A DNA stretch of 64,000 bases from Chimonanthus salicifolius (lineage: Eukaryota; Streptophyta; Magnoliopsida; Laurales; Calycanthaceae). Position 1 is the stretch's first letter. Each line of letters starts with the position of its first letter. Below the pieces are notes generated by a model. The model worked only from the letters and a program-made list of their open reading frames with translations. It was not told the DNA's origin and did not search any database. The translations under genes were made by a program, and so were the position numbers. The stretch covers positions 24,841,175 to 24,905,174 of the forward strand of contig CM023540.1 of NCBI GenBank assembly GCA_013350335.1, read 5' to 3'. Shown here piece by piece: positions 1-10,989 of the stretch.

Positions 1-300
1 TCCAAAGCACCCTATATATTTGGGAATTCCAAGAGCCTGAACCAACTAAATTACAAAATTCTCAAATTTCTACTAATAAACCTCAAGAATTATCCACGCT
101 TTTTAATGCTGGACCTTACGGAGAATGGAAGAGACTTATCCATGCTTTAGAATGATGCTGGACTTCACAGACAATGCAAGTTAGAGAACTAAGAGATTCT
201 GCCAGAATTTTATATGAAATAACCAACGAGCGTTTACCGATCAGATAGAAATTTTATTTCAATTACAATAAATGGCAGGGTTAGAATGGCTCCATCTCCA
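1..300 (+). other. Unassigned degenerate coding-like fragment
   Basis: One forward frame reads through roughly the first 240 bases with a single internal stop near 152 and a terminal stop near 247, giving a plausible amino-acid composition. I do not recognise the family. It lies inside the MCM4 intron that begins at 441 (reading leftward), so it is probably a decayed transposon or viral-like insertion rather than a host exon. The assignment is weak. Confidence 0.2.
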
Positions 301-441
301 CAAGCTCAAGAAACAATGATGCCGGCTGATACAGATTACCATCTATGATATAAAGGTTGGGCTCTATCTCATCAAAAATCCACCCAAATATGTAATTTAT
401 ATAAAAATTGAAAAAGTCAATAGTAGAAATTGGATACGAAC

Positions 442-1322
442 CAGAGGGGTTGAGATTCCTCATGGACACAGAAGACTGAAGATTGAAAATCCGAGTTTGA
501 ATGTGCTTTTCAAAGAGAGGATTGATGCGGCTGGCCATGTCCATGAGCACAATGTCGAATATTGCAAGGACTTCAAGTGGGTACCTAACCATCTTGTTAT
601 AGAGATCAGGATCATAATCAAACACATCGTGGGCATCCACATCGAGGGACTCTCCCTCGATTTCCAGTATCTGGTGAATGAGCCTCATGTACTTGCCCTC
701 TTCGTGGGACTCCAAGGGACGGTCACGGAAGTTGCGGAGGAATCGAAGAATGGCAGCATTGACATCCTGGACACTGATATTGGTGCCCCAGACAAACATG
801 GGTGGGGCAGCATCAGCCGCGTGTTCATCATAGTCATCACCAGCGTCCGAGGAAGGTGGAGCATCATCAGTGGACGTCGGTGTGGCTGCGGCAGCCGATG
901 ATGAGCGTTGAGGTGGTGTTTTGTAGACTGTAGAGGATGAGCGACGGCGACGGCGACGAGTGGTACCAACAGAGGCTGGGATGGGAGAAGAGGTCGTATG
1001 TACCGGACTGGAATAGGAATCATCTGGAGTAGACGGACCTGAAAACAACCACGGAAAAAACCCATTTCAGTGCTTAGAAGCATGTCACCATGGTCGTAGG
1101 CTCTGTTGGATACATGGAAATACAAGTACTTTCTCGGAAAGTAACAAACTTTCAACGAAATGATGGTTGAACTATTTCTTTTTTTTGCTATGATTGGATT
1201 TTTTCAAGAAAATACTTTCATTTCCATGAGTATCCATACAAATACGCGCACAGAGAAAGAGAAAGAGAAAGAGAAAGAACCGTTGATTTACCATTGGTGT
1301 TGTTGATAGGAGAAGAATCCAT
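442..1322 (-). CDS. MCM4: DNA replication licensing factor MCM4, first two exons (partial)
   Basis: MCM4 is one subunit of the nuclear MCM2-7 helicase that is loaded at origins and unwinds DNA in S phase. Exon 1 is 1292-1322 (ATG at 1322-1320; donor GT at 1291-1290). Exon 2 is 442-1038, behind a pyrimidine-rich acceptor with AG at 1040-1039. Joining them keeps the frame through a Gly codon split as G/GT. Together they give 209 residues plus one base. The start is Ser/Pro-rich and basic (a five-Arg run), as expected for the disordered regulatory tail. It is followed by the conserved MCM N-terminal domain, with blocks such as FVWGTNISVQDVNAAILRF and EGESLDVDAHDVFDYD, which match plant MCM4 as I know it. 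The exon ends after MRNLNPS in the phase needed to continue with Asp. The OB-fold, zinc motif and AAA+ domain lie beyond the left edge. The gene appears intact as far as it can be seen. Confidence 0.9.
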
Positions 1323-1406
1323 GGAGACGGAGAGAGAGAGAGAGAGAGGTAGGGTTTGGGTACGAAGAGAGCTGAGAAAAAAAAAAAGGGAATTCTTGTA
1401 CGATGG

Positions 1407-1442
1407 TTTTGGCGGGAAAGGCTTGTGGAATCTGGCGCGAAA
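1407..1442. promoter_or_regulatory. Paired E2F-type sites upstream of MCM4
   Basis: TTTTGGCGGGAAA at 1407-1419 and GGCGCGAAA at 1434-1442 both fit the E2F/DP consensus (TTTSSCGS read on one strand or the other). They lie about 85-120 bp upstream of the MCM4 start codon on the minus strand. A GA-run at about 1330-1348 lies between them and the ATG and is probably 5' UTR. E2F control of MCM genes at G1/S is established in plants and animals; binding here is inferred from sequence. Confidence 0.6.
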
Positions 1443-2363
1443 GTCTGGTTACAAGTGTAAGATCTTGTGTACGCATGATGCTTCAAGTTAGAACAGTTCT
1501 ACATCTAAGATTAGGCCTGCGTTTGGATGGGGGTAAGAGGGGGTAACCCCCCGTTACCCTTTGTTACCCCTGTTCGGTAATAAGGGAAGAAGGCTAAAAT
1601 TTCAAATTTTTACCCCTCTTGTCTCCCTTTTGAATACCCTCATGGGGCAAGGGGTATTTAAGAATGAATACCCCTCCTTATCCTCCTTTTTGCTCATGAG
1701 TTTTTTTTTTTAACATTTTATTTATTTATTTATTTTGATAAGTACTTGGCTTTTATTTATTTTTTTAAAGCACTCTGTTATTTCCATTTGATAAATTTCA
1801 TATCACCAAATAACAAATTATATTTTTTTATGAAAAGATATGAAGAATTTTTTTATTCATTTATTGAAATTTATAATAATAATAGTGGTTTTGTCACGCC
1901 CCCACCCGAATGGTGGGCTCGGAACGCGACTGATTTTTCTTTTTTTTTTAAGATAAACTAACACAAGCATTCTAACTGGGCCGGATCAACAGTTGGGCCC
2001 AAATGTCACACATGATCCCAACATGTGGACTCAACCATAAACCATAAGTCTACCCAACAATAGACATAGAAAATACAAACACACAACAAGATTACATAAT
2101 CCAACCATTGATCCATCAACACATCATCTCAAAGTCACTACAGAGGCATAACGGTTTAAAACATCACATTTAAACAAATTAAGTATCACACCCGGTACTT
2201 AATAAAAGCAAATGATTCAAAGAACCAACAAGTAAAGATAAGGGTATTCCCCTCAGGAGGAATCCCGAACACCGCCGCAGTTTATCCACCCTAACTTGAA
2301 AAAGAAGGTTCTCCTCCTCGGGTTCATCTCCTGAAGGGTGAGTGGGGTGAGCTAACTAGCCCA

Positions 2364-2901
2364 GTGAGGGAACTTAACTCTGCAGAATATGTAAACAGGT
2401 TTTATTATAAGATGAGTCCTGAGCAATGAGTGGTTTCAATTTTGAGGAACTCACTCATGTGCCTAGACATGATGCACCGTGGTAAGAGTGCTTATGATGA
2501 CTGTGAATATTATGATGTTACTCATAAGAATGTGTAAGACTGCTTTCACGTACCATGGGCTATTGAACCAATATCGGCCATATGAGAGATGGTTTACGTC
2601 TACTAGACCATGGGTGGACCATGAGTGTCGTCAGTTGTTGACTTGAGGGTGTCAGTATCGGCTAAGTCAGAGCCGGTGATGTACTTGCAAGGATGTATTT
2701 TGACCGTGTCGGGACTTAATACAGATCTCAATGTAGTCGGCAGGCGTTACGTTGGATGATAACAATAATTGACGAAAGATGGAAATGATGATGATGTTTT
2801 ACATGATATTATGTTTAATTGTTATCAAGCATGAGATATTATTGAACTGTTGTTTATTGGTACATATTATTTACTTAAACTGCATTGTTAAGTTCCCTCA
2901 C
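2364..2901 (+). repeat. Inverted 0.54 kb segment within the solo LTR
   Basis: The rest of the solo LTR reads on the minus strand, but this segment matches the plus strand of the intact LTR (about 45725-46236), including the landmarks GAGCAATGAGTGGTTTC and GAACCAATATCGGCCATATG. It is bounded by perfect 15 bp inverted repeats: GTGAGGGAACTTAAC at 2364-2378 and its reverse complement at 2887-2901. In the intact LTR the same boundaries are present, but the right one has diverged. Confidence 0.8.
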
Positions 2902-3499
2902 CGTGATTGTGTGGTTACGCGGTCTCTGTTCAAACAACACACAAGTGCACAATCAATAAACATAACATCAAATACATACACAAAAGTAGTATTTTCAAAA
3001 CCATACTTGTTTTTATCACAAATATGTAAGGTATGTGGAATTGAGTCTCCTACTTGGTTTCGATCCCTTTTAAGTTATAATCATCCACAAGATAATAATA
3101 CAATAAAAAGCTACTCAGTCAAAAACTCATATTGTCTTCTGGGCATTGACTAGATTGACTTATTGAATTAGGTCTAAATCCTCGGGTCACTTCTCGGTTG
3201 TCTTCTGAATAGGATCAAATCTGACATTTTGAGTTAGGCATCGAGGTCACTCAGTGCCCAACAAATATAGCGTCGGCCTGAAAGTGAGATCACTCAATGC
3301 CCGACCATTAGAGTCGGCCTGGAAGTGAATACAATAGTATTTACACTATAGTAATAAGAGAAGAGGGGTTAGTACATTTTTAATTAATAAAAGGGGTACT
3401 AACATTACATCACATCACATGCATCCAAAATAGTCAAACAACAATATTTTATACTTCAAGAACTAGGTCTCTAGAAACATGCCTCGGAACCAAGTACAG

Positions 3500-3860
3500 T
3501 GGCTTCGGATCATCCGAACCACACCTAAACTAGTCACTGACCTCGGATCATGGGTCTGACTTCGGATCGTCCGAAGATCGGGTCTCGGATCATCCGAAGT
3601 CCATCCGAACCGATAAAGCAAAGAAAACGAGTCCCAGTGAGTTTGGGTACCTCGGAACATTCGAAGTGGGGGCTCGGAACGTCCAAGTGGGTTAGATCCT
3701 TCCAAGCTCTGCTCGGAACATCCGGCTGGGTCGAGATAGCCACGGGGGCTTCCGGGCTTCGTGTGAAGCTCGGAACGTCCGAGGGGTTATCTTCGGAATG
3801 TCCGAAGGCTGTTACACACGGAACGTTCGAAGATCGACTCTCGGATCTTCCGAGAGTCGT
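3500..3860. repeat. Cluster of TCGGA-N-TCCGA palindromes in the solo LTR
   Basis: About eleven short perfect or near-perfect palindromes of the form CTCGGAACGTCCGAG or TTCGGATCATCCGAA occur in about 360 bp, separated by some 15-50 bases of unrelated sequence. The matching place in the intact LTRs holds A/T-rich runs and a single 13 bp hairpin instead. Open reading frames here are a by-product of the GC-rich repeats and are not genes. Confidence 0.7.
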
Positions 3861-5399
3861 CTTTCTCCACTGTCTGTACCAGCAGACAATGACGGCAGTC
3901 ACTGTATGAAATACGAATCCGGAAACAGAGGTTTTCCCGGATTGGGTTTCCACACCTAGCCGGTCCGATGGATTCCTCTGGGAGTCCTCTTTCCATAGGG
4001 AATGGTTTGGAGCTCAGAAGCTCACTAGGCCATCTGATTTTAAAGTCAAATCCTCACGGGTACAAGGGAACCCATGGTTTTCCTTAGATTTTGAAATGGT
4101 TTTATATACTCAAAATAGAGCCAAAACCGGGTTTTCTGGATTCAAAACTGACTGAAATTGAAAGGGGAATGCATTGGGTACCTTCTCTTGGGTTCCTGGG
4201 CTAAGAATCTGATTTTTTTAAAAAAAGCTCCCTTCAAGGCTACGGTAACCGAAACTGGGAAGAAAACGGGGGACAAAGAGGGTGATCGACTGGGTTTGGT
4301 CTGAGAACCAGAGAGCAGTAAAGAGAATAGATTTGCTGGGAGTGAGAACTGAAGAGTTGAGGCCGGTTTTATAGAGAAATGGCCAGAATACGGGGCCGGG
4401 CAGCCACTGCATGCAGCCGCATGCATCGTCTGCTTACGTTTGCAATAGTAAACGGCACGTTTTCTGTTTGGTTGTAGGTCAGCCCTCCAACAGTTTCCAT
4501 TTTGCATTTTAGTCCCCGATTTTAATAAAAAATCGATTTTAAACTGAAAGTATGATTTTAAAAACTCAAAAACTCGATCCAACCTTACAGATAAGTTGGT
4601 TTTTAAAAACATTGGTCACCATAAAAAAATTGGAATTTATCTCTTACTAAAAACCATTTATTTAAATAAAAATCATAATTTACCAATATTTACTTAAATA
4701 AACAAATGTTAAATAAAACACTTTAGAAATCTCATATTGGGGTTTTAAAGAATAACTAGACCACTATTAAAATGGTCTACCATAAAATACTTGTTTCGAA
4801 AATTATCTCATTTCGGAAATCATCTAAAATAATTATTCCTCCCTTTCGGGGTTTTGACGGGTGGATTTAAACACTATTTTCTGAAAATAAAATTATTTTA
4901 AAATCAGAAATACAAATCATTTATTAAGGAGAACATTATCAACAAAAAAATAATCACATAATAACAATATTTATAAAATAAACACAATAAGGGGTAAATT
5001 ATCAAAATGGCCCTCCAGCTGAACGAGCTGGATCACTGAGCTCACGAGCTCGGATTGGGCCACACCTGGGCTTTCCTCAAAGCCGTAACCGTAATCCTCA
5101 AGATTAACAGGTTAAACAAGATTATTAAGCCAAAACATGCCTAATCTGAGACAGGATATTACATGTTTTTTATTTAATTTTTATTTTTTAAAGAAACCTT
5201 TCCCCTATTTATCCCGTGCTTTCCTCTATTTTTCAATTATATATTATATAATTTTCTGAAACATATTTGTCAAAATGTTCTATTTTTAAGGGGTGATTCT
5301 GTCGAAATTTCGATAGGGTCTCAAAACTCTGAAAATTTGAGATTCATGATAATCTTTTTTAGGGTAATTAACAATTTATTCTGTTAGAAGATTATTTTA

Positions 5400-6055
5400 A
5401 AAATGTGTCAACATTTTCAACGTGATGCATTTGGGTGAGGGGTAAATTTTTACAGAGGTTACCCTTGAGTAGGGGTAAACTGACATATTAACAATTTCAT
5501 TAGAAGTAATAATTTTATAAAATTTATATAATATAAAAATAAAATTTCTGCAACATTTTCACCGTGATGCAATTGGATGAGGGGTAAATTTTTACAGGGG
5601 TTACCCCTGAGTAGGGGTAAACTAACATATTAACAATTTTATGACAATTAATAATTTTATTAAAACTATATAATATAAAAATAAAATTTCTGCAATATTT
5701 TCAACATGATGCATTTTAGTGAGGGGTAAATTTTTACAGGGGGTACCCTTGAGTAGGAGTAATTGTACGTAGGAGTAAACTAACATATTAACAATTTTAT
5801 AAGAATTAATAATTTTATTAAATCTATATAATATAAAAATAAAATTTCTGCAACATTTTCAACGTGATGCATTTGGGTGAGGGGTAAATTTTTACAGGAG
5901 TTACCCTTGAGCAGGGGTAATTGTACGTAGGGGTAAACTGACATATTAACAATTTTATAAGAATTAATAATTTTATTAAATCTATATAATATAAAAATAA
6001 AATTTCTGCAACATTTTCAACGTAATGCATTTGGGTGAGGGGTAAATTTTTACAG
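5400..6055. repeat. Tandem array of 142/158 bp units
   Basis: The landmark GATGCATTTGGGTGAGG-GGTAAATTTTTACAG recurs at about 5424, 5566, 5708, 5866 and 6024, so the spacings are 142, 142, 158 and 158 bp. The longer units carry an extra 16 bp block around AATTGTACGTAGG. Each unit resembles the terminus and AT-rich body of the GCGTTTGG element, suggesting head-to-tail amplification of an element end. Confidence 0.75.
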
Positions 6056-6065
6056 GTTGGGTAAA

Positions 6066-6224
6066 CTTAGACGAGTTTGATCAATGAGTTATCTAGCTCT
6101 GATTGGGCCAAACCTGGATTTTTTTCACAAAACCTTAACTGTAATCTTCATGTTTAACAGGTCAAAACATAATTAATTAACACAAATAACACAATTAGCC
6201 TTAATCTTGGATGAGAGTATTACA
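6066..6224 (-). mobile_element. Second, diverged LTR fragment (LTR 5' end only)
   Basis: Read on the minus strand it starts TGTAATACTCTCATCC and runs through counterparts of the intact LTR start (the AAGGCTAA, CCTGTTAAACATG and TTTGGCCCAATC stretches) before stopping after about 160 bp at the tandem array. It is much more diverged than the solo LTR at 1892-5163, so it is a separate, older or truncated insertion. Confidence 0.6.
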
Positions 6225-6899
6225 TTGCCCCTCTAAACCCTCTTTACTACCCTTTATCCATCTTTGCACCTATTACCCCTCTTTACACCTATGGAGCAAA
6301 AATATTTTTTAATTGACGAGTATTATTTAATAATTATATTTTATATTATATGAATAATAAAATTATCTATTCTAATAAGTGTTTATATATTACCCCTCTC
6401 TTTGCACATATAGAGCAAAAATATTTTAAAATATTTTTTAATTGATGAATATTATTTAGTAATAATGTTTTATTATTTTTTTATTATATGAAATTACTAA
6501 AATTGTTAATATATTAGCCCTCTTTGCACCTATGGAGCAAAAATATTCTAAATATTTTTTAATTGATGAATATTTATTGAATTTAATAAAAATTATTAAT
6601 TCTAATAAAATTATTAATATATCATATTACTCCTACTTATAATTACCAAATAAGATTTTTTATTCTTACGGTCAGTTCTTATTTTACCACTATAACTAGC
6701 AAACAAGATAAAGGTAATCCCTGTTCAAAATGACCCCTACTCAACCCCTACCCCCTTTAAAATTTACCCTCATCCAAACGCACCCTTGTTTCATCTTTAC
6801 CCTCCTTTACTCACTTTTTGAATTGTTTTTCTATACAGAGGATGTTCATTTTGAATAACCTCCTTAAAAATTACCATCCATCTAAACGCACCCGTAGGT

Positions 6900-7529
6900 T
6901 TTATTCTCTACAAGGATTATTGGTCAACCCATATAAAACTTGTAGATACACAATTATTCAAATATATTAGTTCTAAAAGAGTAATTTAAAATTTACTTGT
7001 CCATCTTAGAATTCTATATTAAAAGCTTTTAATAAAATAAACATTAGAACTAAGTATTGTTTTAACTTAATACAAGATTAGTTGTACCTTAATGCCATGT
7101 AAAGATTTAGAAGGGGAAATTTAAAAAAAAAACTTCTTGAGGTTTTTTATAATTTTAAAACTATTTTTTATTTTGAATTTTTTTATCTTAAATTTCATAA
7201 AAAATCTCAAAGATCTCTCGATCATTACTTAATGCATTTTATCATGTAAAGTAATAAAAGCACTTTTCTCCTAAAGAATAAGAAAGGAAAATGAATTTAT
7301 GATCAAATTTTTCATAAAAATAAAAAATGAGAGATAAGCTTAAACATATAAAAAGTAAAGGATGACTTAAAAATATTTAAAAAATTCATAAATATTTAAG
7401 ATAACTTTAAATAAATGCACGAAACAATAATACAAAATGAGAATATGATTATAATATCGAGTAAAAGAAAATAATAAATATATGATATTGCTTGTTCAGT
7501 AATAGATTAGTGTTGGGATAAAAAAAAAA
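6900..7529. other. AT-rich intergenic DNA, nothing recognised
   Basis: No open frame, RNA gene or clear repeat end is visible. The base composition is strongly A/T, with homopolymer runs. Confidence 0.5.
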
Positions 7530-7686
7530 GCGCTCCATTCGGATGCCCCTTTTTTTCTGCCACAGGAATCCCTTTTTCAATAGTAAATTACTATTTTGCT
7601 CATCCCTTCGAACGATTATACAGTCAAATTTTTACATCCTTCGAACCATAATCATAAAGATCACATTAATTTTTTTTTAAATAAAG

Positions 7687-7966
7687 TTATTTTTTAAGCA
7701 CTGTATATTTTCAAAATTTCTCAAATTAAATATCCGGACTAATTACGATAGTCTGATAAAAATACTTTAAGAATTCAAGGTCTTTTGATACTCCCAAATG
7801 TTTAAAACATAGTGTTTTACAAATAAGGGTATCCTTGGCTGTGTGGAAAATATATTTGGGAGTATCAAAAAACCTCAAAGTCTTAAATATTTTTATCAGA
7901 TTATCGTAATTAGTCAGGATATTCAATTTGAAAAAATTTGGAAATATAAAGTGCTTAAAAAATAAT
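7687..7966. repeat. Hairpin core A
   Basis: About 110 bp arms, starting TTATTTTTTAAGCACTG and containing TCCGGACTAATTACGAT and ACTTTAAGA-TCAAGG, return in inverted order after a central loop of about 60 bp (AAAACATAGTGTTTTACAAATAAGGGT...). The RNA or single strand would fold into a near-perfect hairpin. Confidence 0.8.
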
Positions 7967-8001
7967 ATTAAAGTTTTAAAGGAGATATCAACAACATAAA
8001 C

Positions 8002-8277
8002 AATTATTTTTTAAGCACTGTGTATTTCCAAAATTTCTCTAATTGAATATCCGGATTAATTAGGATAGCCTGATAAAAATACTTTAAGAATTTAAGATCT
8101 TTTGACACTCCCAAATGCTTAAAACACAGTGTTTTACAAATAAGGGTATCCCTTGGCTGTGTGGAAAATATATTTGGGAGTGTCAAAAGACCTTAAAGTC
8201 TTAAAGTATTCTTATCAGGTTAACGTCCAGATATTCAATTTGAGAAATTTTAGAAATACACAATGCTTAAAAAATAA
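8002..8277. repeat. Hairpin core B
   Basis: Same core as A, same orientation, 315 bp further on. The loop keeps GTTTTACAAATAAGGGTATCC. The right arm has lost part of the GTAATTAGTCCGG block near 8221-8230. Confidence 0.8.
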
Positions 8278-8313
8278 TTTTAAAGTTTTAAAGAAGATAT
8301 CGACAACATAGAC

Positions 8314-8516
8314 AGTTATTTTTTAATCACTGTGTATTTCCAAAATTTCTTAAATTAAATGTCCGGACTAATTACGATAACCTGATAAAAATACTTTAAA
8401 ACTTTAAGGTCTTTTGACACTTTTAAATTCTTAAAGTATTTTTATGAAGCTATCGTAATTAGTCCGGATATTTAATTTGAGAAATTTTGAAAATATATCG
8501 TGTTTAAAAAATAACT
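8314..8516. repeat. Hairpin core C (loop deleted)
   Basis: Third copy, about 200 bp. Both arms are present, but the central loop and the inner arm ends are missing: the left arm passes from GGTCTTTTGACACTTTTAAA directly into the right-arm TTAAAGTATTTTTAT. Confidence 0.75.
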
Positions 8517-8713
8517 TTAAAATTAAAAAAAAAATTACTATTCAATTTTTTTGACTATAGCATCATTCGAAGGATGTTTATGATCCTTCAAACGATTAGA
8601 AGAATGTGAAAATTTGACCGTATAATTGTTTGAAGGGGTGGGCAAAATGGTAATTTGCACATAAAATTTGAAAAGGGGTGTTTCGTAGCAGAAAAAGGGT
8701 GTCCGAATGAGGC

Positions 8714-9610
8714 TAAAAAAAAATAAGTGAAGATAAAAATAAGCATATTTTTTGTTAATTTTGTCTGGAGGAACCATTTTGTCATTGTGAATATTTTACT
8801 GGCAAGTAATGATGAATTTAACTTTGACTTTAGTCAATGGAAGATTTTGAGATTTTATGAAAGCTCAAGTGAATTTTTAATATTTTTAGAAATAAAAGGT
8901 GCTTTTTAGAATTATAGGAAAACTTAAGGGGTTCTTTAGAAGAAAAAATAATAATATTCCAAATGTAGCATGTGCTAGAAAAACAACATCAAATCACTGG
9001 CTAAGGTTGTGTTTAGATAATAGTGAATTAAATTGAAGGGTTTTTTAAAAATTTGAAAATAAAGAGTTCTTCTATAAGTGAGGAAACCCTACTTTTAATT
9101 TTCTATTTTAACATATCTATTTGCTAAATTTAAAGTAGAGAACTTAAATCTTTTATGAAAATAGTGAATTTTTTTTTTTTTTTTCTAGGTAATAAGATAT
9201 TACCGCTCATAACATATAGTTGTAACACTTATGTTTGAAAATAATATATCATACAGATCACAGGAATGATTGAATTTACTAACATTTGAACTTTATATTC
9301 ATAAGTGCCATGTAATTATTTATTTATTTTCACTTACTTTATTTTAATAATTTTATATCAAAGGCAAAAGTGCTCTCGTGATCAGGGCTTAATATGGAGT
9401 CCACCTTAATCGTAGGTTTAGATGAGTTTTAAATATTTATTATATATGATATTATTAAAAAATCAACTTTGGTGAATGATTGTAGCTATTAATTGGCCTT
9501 GATAAATTATTACTCTATTTACTATTGACTTTCATTTTATTTGAAACCTTACATGGAGTCATTAAAAAAATGATTTTTTTTATTTATAAATAATAGTTTC
9601 TGTCCATACT
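8714..9610. other. AT-rich intergenic DNA, nothing recognised
   Basis: No convincing open frame or repeat boundary. Short frames here are chance. Confidence 0.5.
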
Positions 9611-9619
9611 CCATAGTAC

Positions 9620-9970
9620 TAGGGGTGTAAACGGACCTGGATCCAGCCCGCGGGTCGTCCGGCCCGGCCCGATAAATAAGCGTACAGGCCAGATCCTAAA
9701 GTCCACGGACTTGGACTCGGACCGTCCATTTATTTTCGGACGGGCCGCGGACGGTCTGCGAGCCCCTCGGACCCTAAAGTCGAAACCCAAACATCCCTCT
9801 ATCTGGAACGTTTCGAAACTGGTAAGTGGAATTTCATCCGTTTCCAAACCCTATCTCCTATTTACTCTTCTCTTCTCCTTCGCCCTCTAGACTCTTCTCT
9901 TCTCTCGCCGTCATTGTCGAAGAAAGTTAGGTTAAATAAAGTTCAATTGGATTCAACCGTGGTTAAACTC
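9620..9970. other. GC-rich block with a hAT-like left terminus
   Basis: It starts TAGGGGTGTAAACGG, like plant hAT termini, and continues with GGCCCGGCCCG-type repeats, then CT-rich sequence. No matching right terminus or 8 bp duplication of CATAGTAC was found, so it may be a truncated hAT MITE or the edge of another element. Confidence 0.25.
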
Positions 9971-10985
9971 GGTCAAACTCACACCCATCAATATAATATT
10001 ATAAATAATATTAAATTGTCAGTTAAAGTTTAATTGATGGATTGAAATAAAATTCTGATAAAAAATATTTTTTAAAATTAAAAAATAGATGTTGATTTTT
10101 TGAAAAATAAAATAAACAACTTTTTTATAGCCATTGTTCTCACTATTTGGAAGAGGATAATAACTATAATTATTAACAATAGTTATACAATTGTTTATAA
10201 AAAATAGTGTTAATATTAAGCCTAATCAACAAAATTATTAATGAAAGTTTTTTCCTAAATAATAAAACTAAAACTATATATGTATATAGATTTATATCAT
10301 TTTTATATGTTAAGACGTGGTATTCATTTGATAATAATACAAGGTATATTTACAATTTAAAAAATGGTATTAAGCATCATTTAAATATTTATAAATATAA
10401 TATTAGATAAATAATACGTTATATTATTAAGTATAAATAATAATTTGCTAGCTCCTTTTAACTAATTTAGAAATAATACTTTGCTAGCCCCTTAAAAATG
10501 AGTTTAATTTTTCATTTAACTAATCTAAATAACCACATTTTATTGGGTTGAATTTTCTGCCTCCTACATATTTTATTTATTTATTTATATTTATAATCTA
10601 ATAAATAAGATTATAAAAAAAATTAAAATTTTAAAAACTCTAAAAAGTACTCAAAATCTCCTAGAAAAGGATGCTGACTTGAGTTTCTTTTAAGAAACTT
10701 AAGCTTTTATAAAATTAATCCAATTCAATCTAATTCGACCTTACTCACTGAAAAATTATTATGTAATATAATTGACTTCGCATTTAACGAAGACGAGTAA
10801 GAACGGAGCAAATATAAGTAAGCTCAATTCTATAATGACTTGATTTTTTATTATTTATTAATTAAAATGAAAAATATAATAATAATAAAACAGGTAAGTG
10901 AACAAATAAATGAAGAAAAGTAAAATAATAATAACTAAGTAAATGCAAATAAATAAAATACGGAAAATGAAATAAAACAAAACAA
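9971..10985. other. AT-rich intergenic DNA, nothing recognised
   Basis: Low-complexity A/T sequence without supported genes. Confidence 0.5.
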
Positions 10986-10989
10986 ATTA

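Larger units (their letters stand above)
1892..5163 (-). mobile_element. Solo LTR of the Ty3/chromovirus family, reversed
   Basis: Read on the minus strand this 3272 bp unit starts TGTAATATCCTGTCTC and ends GGGGGCGTGACA, matching both ends of the LTRs of the complete element at 43440-55395, with clear divergence through its length. No coding region or primer-binding site follows either end, so it is a solo LTR. The flanking pentamers GGTTT (1887-1891) and TGTTT (5164-5168) match at four of five positions, consistent with an aged target duplication. A TATA-like TATAAAA lies at 4367-4373 on the minus strand, matching the position in the intact LTRs. It differs from them by an internal inversion (2364-2901) and a palindrome-rich block (about 3500-3860). 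Confidence 0.85.
1514..6890. mobile_element. GCGTTTGG-ended DNA element, interrupted by later insertions
   Basis: After TTA at 1511-1513 the sequence starts GGCCTGCGTTTGGATGG. It is rich in TTACCCCT motifs and ends with inverted copies of the same terminus (CATCCAAACGCA near 6771-6782 and a second near 6880-6891). Similar sequence returns at 6225-6890 (TTGCACCTATGGAGCAAAAA units) after two LTR insertions and a tandem array. The element at 14113-14571 is a compact relative. The exact right end and target duplication are unclear because two candidate termini exist, so this looks like a rearranged or doubly inserted copy. Confidence 0.4.
7530..8713. mobile_element. Composite fold-back element 1 (outer inverted repeats plus three hairpin cores)
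   Basis: Outer arms at about 7530-7665 and 8560-8713 are inverted copies of each other: the left CATTCGGATGCCCCTTTTT and ATTATACAGTCAAATTTTTA are mirrored on the right by AAAAAGGGTGTCCGAATG and TGAAAATTTGACCGTATAAT. Between them lie three head-to-tail copies of a palindromic core (A, B and C, listed separately) at a 312-315 bp period, joined by AAGTTTTAAAG-RAGATATC spacers. There is no coding capacity. The architecture matches the element at 12428-13645. No clean target duplication was found because both ends run into A/T homopolymers. Confidence 0.7.

Noticed and set aside
3463..3953. Overlapping open frames on both strands at 3.5-3.9 kb
   Set aside because: They result from stop-poor TCGGA/TCCGA palindromes inside a solo LTR and have no domain or splice support.
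9620..9970. Complete hAT MITE at 9.6 kb
   Set aside because: Only a left terminus is seen; no matching right end or 8 bp duplication.
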